Position numbers and translations under genes: made by a program
Shown here: in pieces, positions 1 through 6,508 of the stretch
Numbering within the stretch: the first letter of the stretch is position 1
Layout: every line of letters begins with the position of its first letter
The notes under the pieces: model-generated
The model's database searches: none
Seen by the model: the letters and a program-made list of their open reading frames with translations, nothing else
What the model was told of the DNA's origin: nothing
From: Bacilli bacterium
Lineage (GTDB): Bacteria > Bacillota_I > Bacilli_A > ML615J-28 > CAG-698
DNA length: 6,508 nt
NCBI GenBank assembly: GCA_023228385.1
Contig: JALOBF010000088.1
Span: forward strand, 1 to 6,508
Direction of reading: 5' to 3'

Positions 1-619
1 TTTCGGTTCCGATAAACTCTATAACCTGTGAATTTAAAACCATTTCAATATTTTTCAACCCTCTAACCTTTTCAATAAGAGAACTTTCCGCCCTGAATCC
101 TTCGCGGCGATGTATAAGATATACTTTTTTTACTAAATTAGATAAATATATCGTCTCTTCAAAAGCACTGTTACCGCCGCCGATAACGGCGACATTCTCC
201 CCTTTATATAAGGCGCCATCACAAATTGCACACCATGATATGCCGCGCGCGGCATATTTTTCTTCTCCCGGAACTCCAAGTCTCCTTTGCTTGGTCCCGC
301 TGGCCAAAATAACCGTTTTTCCTTTTAGTTCTTCTTCATTTGTATAAACTATAAAATGATTATCTTTAACCCGGATTCCGCTTACAGTTAAACCGTAATA
401 TTCGGCGCCGAGAGTTGTTGCCTGCTCGAACATGGAATAGGCTAGGGTCGGACCGTCAATTTTTATAAATCCGGGATAATTCTCAACAACCGCAGTATTA
501 ACAACTACGCCCCCAGGAACATTGCTTTCAACAAGTGCCACTCTTAAATTATTTCTTAAAGCATATATTGCTGCCGTCATACCGGCCGGACCGGCACCGA
601 CAATAACAACATCATACAT
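1..619 (-). CDS. trxB: thioredoxin reductase (N-terminal 206 residues; C-terminus beyond window)
   Basis: Cytoplasmic FAD enzyme that uses NADPH to reduce thioredoxin. Translating inward from the ATG at 617-619 gives an open frame to the window edge. Visible in order are the FAD-binding GAGPAG (residues 8-13), the GG...VENYPG block (36-50), the redox-active Cys130-Ala-Ile-Cys133 followed by DG, the NADPH-fold GGGNSA (147-152), and His170-Arg-Arg with FRA after it, the usual NADPH-preference motif. The family is normally a little over 300 residues, so about one third, including the end of the FAD domain, lies outside. The start is fixed by GGAGG six bases upstream. It follows lgt by 13 nt, an arrangement common in Firmicutes and Mollicutes. 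The GGQ usually seen near residue 38 is GGV here, a minor variation. The codons just before the active site form a 20-bp perfect palindrome. Confidence 0.95.
   Translation of the reverse strand, partial: MYDVVIVGAGPAGMTAAIYALRNNLRVALVESNVPGGVVVNTAVVENYPGFIKIDGPTLAYSMFEQATTLGAEYYGLTVSGIRVKDNHFIVYTNEEELKGKTVILASGTKQRRLGVPGEEKYAARGISWCAICDGALYKGENVAVIGGGNSAFEETIYLSNLVKKVYLIHRREGFRAESSLIEKVRGLKNIEMVLNSQVIEFIGTE
238..257. repeat. 20-bp perfect palindrome inside trxB
   Basis: ATATGCCGCGCGCGGCATAT is identical to its reverse complement, with a 12-bp core of only G and C in an otherwise AT-rich region. It covers trxB codons 121-128 (Tyr-Ala-Ala-Arg-Gly-Ile), just before the Cys-X-X-Cys codons. As RNA it could form at most a tight hairpin within the coding sequence, and no T-run follows on either strand that would make it a terminator. 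No function is known to me; it may be chance plus unusual codon choice. Confidence 0.9.
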
Positions 620-625
620 TTTTTT

Positions 626-630
626 CCTCC
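626..630 (-). promoter_or_regulatory. trxB ribosome binding site
   Basis: GGAGG read on the minus strand, six A residues before the ATG at 617-619. It lies in the 13-nt gap after the lgt stop and fixes the trxB start. Confidence 0.85.
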
Positions 631-632
631 GC

Positions 633-1631
633 TTAATTATTTTCAACAGTTGCTTTTTTTTGCTCGGCGGTTTCTTGAACAATTTCAATAAACGAATGGG
701 GATTGACTTTAAAAATTCTTCTTAAAATAAATAAAGTTATCCCGGCAATAATCATTATTATTGACACAACTTGTGCCGTCCGTAATGTAATACCAAAGAA
801 ATTAAAAGTTAAAGCATCGGTCCGAATTGATTCAATAAAGAACCGGCCAACACCATACCATATCAAATAAAACATTACCGCATCCCCCATCCAATATTTC
901 TTAGAAAAACGACGAGTGATTAAAATAATGGAAAGTCCGATTAAATTCCAAACCGATTCATAAAGAAAAGTCGGATGCATATAAGTTCCGTCAATATACA
1001 TTTGATCAATCAAAAACTTCGGTAAATGTAGCCTTTCCAAAAAAGCTCTTCCCTCGGCCACAGTTTGAGCAATCGGACCGCCATGTGCTTCTTGGTTAAA
1101 GAAATTACCCCAGCGGCCAAAAATCTGACCAATTAAAAAACCGGGAGCCAACATTTCACCGAGTTTATAAATATCAAGTTTGCGTTTGCGGGCAAAGAAA
1201 AAAGCAAAAATGCCGGCGGCGGTTACAGCGCCGTGTATCGCCAGTCCTCCCTCTTCATGAACAAAACCGGTAAAAATTTTAATGAAAGTAAAATTTCCTT
1301 CTTTCCAGGCAAACGCCACATACCAAAGACGTGCTCCTAAAATACCCAGCAGCGCTCCATAAATAAAACCGTCAAATAACGCATTTTCGTTAAATCCGAT
1401 TTTACGAGCAATATATATACCATAAATAAACGCAAGTGAAAGTCCAGTAATTATCATGATTGCATACCAATAAACATTACGCCAACCAAAAAGAGAAAAT
1501 GCTTCCCGACTGATGATTTTTATTTCATTACCGGCACTATCGGTATAAGTTTCAACGCTGCATCCAATTAAAAATAGCGATAAGAAAGCAAGAGTAAAAA
1601 TTGCAATATGTTCGAATTTTCTTTTAATCAT
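633..1631 (-). CDS. lgt: prolipoprotein diacylglyceryl transferase with N-terminal lipoprotein-type signal peptide
   Basis: Polytopic membrane enzyme that moves diacylglycerol from phosphatidylglycerol to the lipobox cysteine of prolipoproteins, the first step of lipoprotein maturation. Family marks: GG-LAIHG around His133, the signature GRWGNFFNQEAHG (172-184) with Arg173 matching E. coli Arg143, MHPTFLYES (218-226), and GVGRFFIESIR (260-270) with Arg263 matching E. coli Arg239. At 332 residues it is longer than the usual roughly 270-290. A hydrophilic tail follows about residue 306. Before the normal start of the family (about residue 40) sits an extension with basic residues 3-5, a hydrophobic stretch 9-22 and lipobox Leu21-Ile-Gly-Cys24. 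No other ATG, GTG or TTG occurs in frame before Met58, which is already inside the first family helix, so the extension belongs to the protein. The start overlaps the previous gene by 8 nt. The usual HGGLIG motif reads HGAVTA. Confidence 0.95.
   Translation of the reverse strand: MIKRKFEHIAIFTLAFLSLFLIGCSVETYTDSAGNEIKIISREAFSLFGWRNVYWYAIMIITGLSLAFIYGIYIARKIGFNENALFDGFIYGALLGILGARLWYVAFAWKEGNFTFIKIFTGFVHEEGGLAIHGAVTAAGIFAFFFARKRKLDIYKLGEMLAPGFLIGQIFGRWGNFFNQEAHGGPIAQTVAEGRAFLERLHLPKFLIDQMYIDGTYMHPTFLYESVWNLIGLSIILITRRFSKKYWMGDAVMFYLIWYGVGRFFIESIRTDALTFNFFGITLRTAQVVSIIMIIAGITLFILRRIFKVNPHSFIEIVQETAEQKKATVENN
1560..1631 (-). other. lipoprotein signal peptide and lipobox at the Lgt N-terminus
   Basis: Codons 1-24 of lgt. 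Lys3, Arg4 and Lys5 form a positive n-region, residues 9-22 are hydrophobic, and Leu21-Ile22-Gly23-Cys24 fits the consensus lipobox. A soluble-looking segment of about 28 residues follows before the first Lgt helix. The topology is consistent: a signal peptide leaves Cys24 outside, where Lgt N-termini are expected. Cleavage by LspA and lipidation are inferred, not shown. It could instead be only an extra membrane helix. Confidence 0.7.
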
Positions 1632-2208
1632 TTTTATTACCTCTTTGTTTTAATATGTTTTTACGCATGATAAACATTCTAATTGCCAGTCGGATAATCA
1701 TGAAAATAATAAAGAATAAAATCATACGACCGGTATGGAGAATTGTTAAGCCCGGAGTAACCAATACGGCAATAACAAAAGAAATTATTGTTAATGGGAT
1801 GGTTATCATTCCGAATGACATTAACACCAATCGAAAAATATATTTTATAAAAAATTGTTTTAGAACAGTTTCAATTGTCGTAAAGATAAGGCTAAACAAA
1901 ATAATGCTTAAAAAATCATAATCGGCAAATGCCAAATAACCATTTAAAGCCATAGTCAAAAACAAATCAAGCAAATAACCGAATACAACTGACAAAATGA
2001 TTTCTTTAACAGTAACTTTGCGCCGTTTGATTTGAACGACCTTTACTTTTTCACTGTCAAGATTATATTGTTCTTGAAGCTGCTTAAGCATTTTTTGGAG
2101 TTCTCGTTGTGGGATATCCGGGGTTTGATTCGATTTCTTTTCCTGATCCTTTTCCAACTGTTGTTCTTCATTATTTGTTTTTTTGTTATCGATTTTTTCT
2201 TTATCCAT
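1624..2208 (-). CDS. small four-helix membrane protein with charged N-terminal domain, function unknown
   Basis: A 194-residue protein I do not recognise with certainty. Residues 1-66 are hydrophilic and rich in Lys, Glu and Gln, with a probable short coiled coil near 34-48 and a basic patch Lys61-Arg-Arg-Lys64. About four hydrophobic segments follow (roughly 69-90, 98-116, 122-151, 160-180) and a basic C-terminal tail. By the positive-inside rule both ends face the cytoplasm. The stretch ending in TPGL (151-154) faintly recalls the YvlD/phage-holin-4 group, and in Bacillus subtilis yvlD sits just upstream of hprK-lgt. That link rests mostly on position and is tentative. The stop overlaps the lgt start (ATGATTAA), implying co-translation with lgt. 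The ATG at 2206-2208 has no good ribosome binding site at normal distance, but an in-frame TGA at 2212-2214 rules out a longer start there. Confidence 0.75.
   Translation of the reverse strand: MDKEKIDNKKTNNEEQQLEKDQEKKSNQTPDIPQRELQKMLKQLQEQYNLDSEKVKVVQIKRRKVTVKEIILSVVFGYLLDLFLTMALNGYLAFADYDFLSIILFSLIFTTIETVLKQFFIKYIFRLVLMSFGMITIPLTIISFVIAVLVTPGLTILHTGRMILFFIIFMIIRLAIRMFIMRKNILKQRGNKND
1640..1643 (-). promoter_or_regulatory. lgt ribosome binding site
   Basis: GAGG (within AAAGAGGT on the minus strand) lies eight bases before the lgt ATG at 1629-1631. It sits inside the last codons of the upstream membrane gene, so lgt translation is probably coupled to it. It supports the long Lgt start that includes the lipobox. 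Confidence 0.75.
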
Positions 2209-2228
2209 ATCTCATACCGTCATCACCC

Positions 2229-2244
2229 AACCGAATGAACGGTT
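2229..2244. repeat. short inverted repeat in the largest intergenic gap
   Basis: AACCG and CGGTT arms separated by six bases could form a small hairpin in the mRNA between an AAGGAG and the start of the four-helix membrane gene. There is no T-run, so it is not a terminator. With five base pairs it may well be chance. Confidence 0.35.
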
Positions 2245-2250
2245 CTCCTT
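2245..2250 (-). promoter_or_regulatory. Shine-Dalgarno-like AAGGAG far upstream of its gene
   Basis: AAGGAG on the minus strand directly follows the TGA of the VanZ-like gene. It lies 36 nt before the ATG of the next gene, much too far for normal use. It could serve re-initiation after the VanZ-like stop, or be incidental. Confidence 0.35.
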
Positions 2251-2769
2251 TCATGAATATTGCCGGGAAAAGAACTTATTTAACTTTTGAATACTCTTCC
2301 CAATTACCGCTCCGGTCGCATTTAATACAATATCAACAACATCAAATACGCCGCGCCAAGTTATAAACTGAATTGTTTCAAATAACAGAATAAATCCGAA
2401 CACAAATAATAGATTATATCGATTGTTAATATAAAATATCATTGGCATAAACAATATTAAATTTCCGATTATATTAATAAATGCAGTTCGGTTATATGCT
2501 ATTATTTTAAACCATTTCCATAAATAAAATTCAAAATTAAAATTGTTTTCGGGGGGGTGCCGAAACAAGAGAAACACCGCAACAAAAACCAAGTAACAAA
2601 CAAATGAAATGTTATTTTTATTCAGTTCAAATGTAATAACCGTAGCCGCAAACAATAATGTAAGTATTATCGCCGTCCCCCGATAAAAAATGTTTAAAAT
2701 ATCAGTTATTTCACTAATTAAAAAATAAAATGTAATTATTGAAATTAACCAAAATAAATATCTAATCAA
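2251..2769 (-). CDS. VanZ-like family membrane protein
   Basis: A 172-residue integral membrane protein with about four to five helices. The family blocks are clear: N99-I-I-G-N103-LILFMP (99-109), the E131-T-I-Q134 helix, and R138 followed by FDVVDIVLNATG (142-153), where Asp146 and Asn150 match the usual D-D-xx-LN-xx-G pattern, although the first of the two adjacent aspartates is Val here. VanZ proteins are named after an accessory teicoplanin-resistance protein, but most chromosomal members have no established role, and nothing here links this one to resistance. The start is TTG at 2767-2769, chosen because AGGGTGAT lies eight bases upstream and the next methionine is near residue 108. It begins 17 nt after the uvrA stop and ends in TGA. 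Codons 71-73 contain a C7 run. It is more AT-rich than the neighbouring uvrA. Confidence 0.85.
   Translation of the reverse strand: MIRYLFWLISIITFYFLISEITDILNIFYRGTAIILTLLFAATVITFELNKNNISFVCYLVFVAVFLLFRHPPENNFNFEFYLWKWFKIIAYNRTAFINIIGNLILFMPMIFYINNRYNLLFVFGFILLFETIQFITWRGVFDVVDIVLNATGAVIGKSIQKLNKFFSRQYS
2551..2557. repeat. C7 homopolymer (coding strand) in VanZ-like gene
   Basis: Seven G on the plus strand, read as CAC CCC CCC on the coding strand (His71-Pro-Pro). It is a long run for such an AT-rich gene and could be a slippage hotspot. The frame is intact here. Confidence 0.8.
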
Positions 2770-2776
2770 TTAACTT

Positions 2777-2784
2777 ATCACCCT
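2777..2784 (-). promoter_or_regulatory. ribosome binding site of the VanZ-like gene (decides TTG start)
   Basis: AGGGTGAT on the minus strand in the 17-nt gap after the uvrA stop, eight bases before TTG at 2767-2769. No ATG lies nearby, so this site is the main support for the TTG start. Confidence 0.7.
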
Positions 2785-2786
2785 AT

Positions 2787-5603
2787 TTATTTCAATATCT
2801 TTGCTAAATATTGTCCCGTGTAAGAAGCGGGACAATTCATCACTTCTTCCGGTGTACCTAAACAAATCACCTGACCGCCGTTAGTTCCGCCCTCAGGGCC
2901 TAAATCGATAATATAATCGGCACTCTTTATAATATGTAGATTATGCTCAATAATAATAACGGTAGCACCTTGATCTGTAATATAGTTTATTACATCAAGC
3001 AATTTTTTTACATCTTCAGAATGAAGCCCGGTTGTCGGTTCATCTAAAAGGTAAATGGTTCGGTCGGTAATTCTTTTATGTAACTCACTCGCCAGTTTTA
3101 CTCTTTGGGCCTCACCCCCCGAAAGAGTCGTTGCACTTTGACCCAGTTTGATATATCCTAATCCGACGTTGTTTAAAGTCGCAAGTTTGTTTTTTATTTG
3201 GGGAATTTTATCAAAGAAAACAAGAGCTTCTTCAACCGTCATTTTTAAAACATCAGCAATCGTCTTACCGCGATATTTAACTTCAAGCGTTTCTGAGTTA
3301 TATCGGGAACCGTTACATTCCTCACAAGGAATATAAACATCCGGAAGAAAATGCATCTCAATTTTAATAACCCCGTCTCCGCCGCAGCGTTCGCATCTTC
3401 CCCCCTTTACATTAAAGGAAAACCTCCCTTTTCGATAACCGCGCATTTTCGCTTCAACCGTAGCCGCAAATAATTCTCGAATATGATCAAAAACTCCGGT
3501 ATAGGTAGCAGGATTACTCCGTGGGGTACGGCCTATAGGCTGCTGATTAATATCAATCACTTTATCAAAGTCTTCCCATCCCAATACATCACTGCATTGA
3601 CTCGGTTCTTCTTTCGAATTATATATCTGCCGGCGCAACTCACGCAACAGTATATCATTAATTAAAGTTGATTTACCGGAACCGGATACTCCGGTACAAA
3701 CCGTAAGCATACCTTGGGGTATAATAACATCTATATTTTTAAGATTATTACCGTAGGCATTGATAATTTTTATGAATTTTCCATTCCCGGAACGCCGTTT
3801 TTCAGGAACCGGAATCGTCTTTTTCCCGGACAAATATTGACCGGTAAGGCTATCGCGGCATGACATTACTTCTTCCGGTGTCCCGGCAGCAACAATCCGC
3901 CCTCCGGCTTCTCCGGCAAAGGGTCCAACATCGATAAGATAATCCGCCTGGCGCATAATTTCTTCGTCATGTTCAACAACAATTAAAGTATTGCCAAGAT
4001 CCCGCATATCTTTAAGGGCTTTAATTAAACGGGCATTATCTCTTTGGTGTAGACCAATTGACGGTTCATCTAATACATAAAGCACGCCGGTAAGACGGGA
4101 ACCGATTTGAGTTGCAAGCCTTATCCGTTGACTTTCGCCGCCGGATAACGTACCGCTGGCGCGTGATAATGTTAAATATTCCAAGCCGACATTAACAAGA
4201 AAATCCAGTCTTTCTTTTAACTGTTTTAAAACCATGTAAGATATTAACTGTTCGGTCTCAGTAAGAGTCAACTCAGTAATAAAATTACGCGCGGCCAAAA
4301 TCGACATTTCAGTAAACTCAGAAATATCTATCCCACCAACTAAAACACTTAAAGCGGCGCCCGATAATCTTTTACCGCTACAGACCGGGCACTTTAAATC
4401 GCGAAGGTAACTTCCGTAATACTCACGCGACATGCTGGATTTTGTTTCTAAATATCTTCTTTCAATTAAAGCGGCAACTCCTTCGATTTTTTGGGTGCGG
4501 CGAAATGTATAATTATTTCTTGATGTTATTTCATAAAATATCGGTTCTTTCGAACCATTCATAATAATATCTTTCTCTGTTTCAGTTAAATCATAATAAG
4601 GCTTATCCAAATCAATATTATAATGAGATGCCATCCGCTCAAATAATTGCCATTCAATGTTATCGGTATCAACAACATAGCGAAGGTATTTAATCGCACC
4701 TTCGCGTATTGATTTTTTCGGATCGGTTATCAGTAATTTTTCATCAATTCTTTGCAATATACCGAGTCCCTTACATTCCGGGCATGCTCCAAATGGCGAA
4801 TTAAAGGAAAATAAACGGGGTTCAAGTTTTGAAACAGAAAAGTCACAATAAGGACAGGCATATTGTTCGCTAAAAATAATTTCATTATCATTAATAACAA
4901 CAATAACCTTTCCCCCGCCAAATTTAAGGGCGGTCTCAAGCGAATTATATAAACGCGAACGAACATCCTTGCGTAATTTAATCCGATCAACCACAATATC
5001 AATACTGTGCTTTTTGTTCTTATCTAATTTAATATCATCGTCGATATCGATAATTTCACCGTTTACCCTTACTTTCCCAAATCCTTCTTTTCGGATTAAA
5101 TCCAATGTTTTCTCATGGGTTCCCTTTTGACCAAAAACAATCGGACTGAAGATATAAACTCGGGCTTCTTCGGTAGATTCGTATATTTTATTTAGCATTT
5201 GATCAATCGTTTGCGCCGTAATCGGAATATTATGGGTTGGACAATAAGGCACTCCGATACGGGCGTATAATAGCCGCAAATAATCATATATCTCGGTAAC
5301 CGTCCCCACAGTGGAACGAGGATTTTTTTGTGTTGTACGCTGATCGATTGAAATAGCTGGCGATAAGCCTTCGATAGAATCAACATCGGGTTTGTCAATA
5401 TTGCCTAAAAATTGCCGAGCATAAGCCGAAAGACTTTCAACATATCTTCTTTGACCCTCGGCGTATATTGTATCAAAGGCTAATGATGTTTTTCCGCTTC
5501 CGGATAAACCGGTCATTACAATAAATTGATCTTTGGGGATTTTTAAGCTAATGTTTTTTAAATTATTTTCTCTGGCACCTTTGATATCAATATATTTTTG
5601 CAT
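2787..5603 (-). CDS. uvrA: UvrABC excision nuclease subunit A
   Basis: DNA-damage recognition ATPase of nucleotide excision repair; with UvrB it scans DNA and loads UvrB at lesions for incision by UvrC. At 938 residues it is full length. The two ABC halves are both intact. First: Walker A GLSGSGKT (32-39), zinc cysteines 250/253/274/277, a further CPVC (405-408) in the insertion region, signature LSGGESQR (486-493), Walker B LDEPS (511-515) and His545. Second: Walker A GVSGSGKST (638-646), zinc cysteines 737/740/760/763, signature LSGGEAQR (827-834), LDEPT (853-857) and His887. All key residues are present. The ATG at 5601-5603 has AGGAG six bases upstream and starts 1 nt after the ligA stop, so translation is probably coupled. 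Finding uvrA behind ligA rather than uvrB is less common; uvrB is not in the window. Confidence 0.98.
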   Translation of the reverse strand: MQKYIDIKGARENNLKNISLKIPKDQFIVMTGLSGSGKTSLAFDTIYAEGQRRYVESLSAYARQFLGNIDKPDVDSIEGLSPAISIDQRTTQKNPRSTVGTVTEIYDYLRLLYARIGVPYCPTHNIPITAQTIDQMLNKIYESTEEARVYIFSPIVFGQKGTHEKTLDLIRKEGFGKVRVNGEIIDIDDDIKLDKNKKHSIDIVVDRIKLRKDVRSRLYNSLETALKFGGGKVIVVINDNEIIFSEQYACPYCDFSVSKLEPRLFSFNSPFGACPECKGLGILQRIDEKLLITDPKKSIREGAIKYLRYVVDTDNIEWQLFERMASHYNIDLDKPYYDLTETEKDIIMNGSKEPIFYEITSRNNYTFRRTQKIEGVAALIERRYLETKSSMSREYYGSYLRDLKCPVCSGKRLSGAALSVLVGGIDISEFTEMSILAARNFITELTLTETEQLISYMVLKQLKERLDFLVNVGLEYLTLSRASGTLSGGESQRIRLATQIGSRLTGVLYVLDEPSIGLHQRDNARLIKALKDMRDLGNTLIVVEHDEEIMRQADYLIDVGPFAGEAGGRIVAAGTPEEVMSCRDSLTGQYLSGKKTIPVPEKRRSGNGKFIKIINAYGNNLKNIDVIIPQGMLTVCTGVSGSGKSTLINDILLRELRRQIYNSKEEPSQCSDVLGWEDFDKVIDINQQPIGRTPRSNPATYTGVFDHIRELFAATVEAKMRGYRKGRFSFNVKGGRCERCGGDGVIKIEMHFLPDVYIPCEECNGSRYNSETLEVKYRGKTIADVLKMTVEEALVFFDKIPQIKNKLATLNNVGLGYIKLGQSATTLSGGEAQRVKLASELHKRITDRTIYLLDEPTTGLHSEDVKKLLDVINYITDQGATVIIIEHNLHIIKSADYIIDLGPEGGTNGGQVICLGTPEEVMNCPASYTGQYLAKILK

Positions 5604-5604
5604 A

Positions 5605-6508
<904 letters not shown>

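Noticed and set aside
522..725. Plus-strand open frame of 67 codons across the trxB/lgt junction
   Set aside because: It is antisense to two clear genes, has no ribosome binding site or recognisable domain, and its length is expected by chance.
2836..3887. Near-identical DNA segments around 2836-2858 and 3865-3887
   Set aside because: Both encode the T-P-E-E-V-M segment that ends each of the two duplicated ABC halves of UvrA; family duplication explains them.
4730..5002. Minus-strand 90-codon frame inside uvrA
   Set aside because: It is an alternative frame within the uvrA zinc-finger region, where the main frame has full family motifs.
5041..5050. TCGATATCGA palindrome in uvrA
   Set aside because: Ten base pairs is expected by chance in a window of this size and it follows from repeated Ile-Asp codons.

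Overview
The window is a compact stretch of AT-rich chromosome from a bacterium of Firmicutes/Mollicutes type, such as an Erysipelotrichia, Acholeplasma, Haloplasma or Izemoplasma relative. The clues are strong GGAGG-like ribosome binding sites, an Lgt with the Firmicutes-style NQEAHGGP and HPTFLYE blocks, lgt next to trxB, and a locus order that partly recalls Bacillus. The standard bacterial code applies. Tryptophans at conserved places are all TGG, no TGA interrupts a gene, and TGA serves as a stop for ligA and for the VanZ-like gene. The taxonomic placement is inference.

All genes lie on the minus strand, so transcription runs from high to low coordinates: ligA (only its C-terminal 300 residues are inside) - uvrA - VanZ-like membrane gene - unrecognised four-helix membrane gene - lgt - trxB (only its N-terminal 206 residues are inside). 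Junctions are tight: 1 nt between ligA and uvrA, 17 nt uvrA/VanZ, 42 nt VanZ/membrane gene, an 8-nt overlap into lgt, and 13 nt lgt/trxB. I see no terminator and no convincing promoter, and no gene-free stretch longer than 42 nt. The set therefore looks like one long operon whose ends lie outside the window.

Functionally it joins DNA repair (UvrA recognises lesions in nucleotide excision repair; LigA seals the final nick), the cell envelope (Lgt diacylglycerylates prolipoproteins; two small polytopic membrane proteins of unknown job) and thiol redox (thioredoxin reductase). Most of it is housekeeping.

The best candidate for something new is Lgt itself. It carries an N-terminal extension that reads as a lipoprotein signal peptide with a textbook lipobox (Leu-Ile-Gly-Cys, residues 21-24), so the lipidating enzyme may be its own substrate. 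The same protein has lost most of the usual HGGLIG motif apart from His-Gly. Other points are a 20-bp perfect, GC-only-cored palindrome inside trxB, an A6G8 tract in the BRCT part of ligA, a C7 tract in the VanZ-like gene, and the unknown membrane gene overlapping lgt, which lacks a well-placed ribosome binding site.
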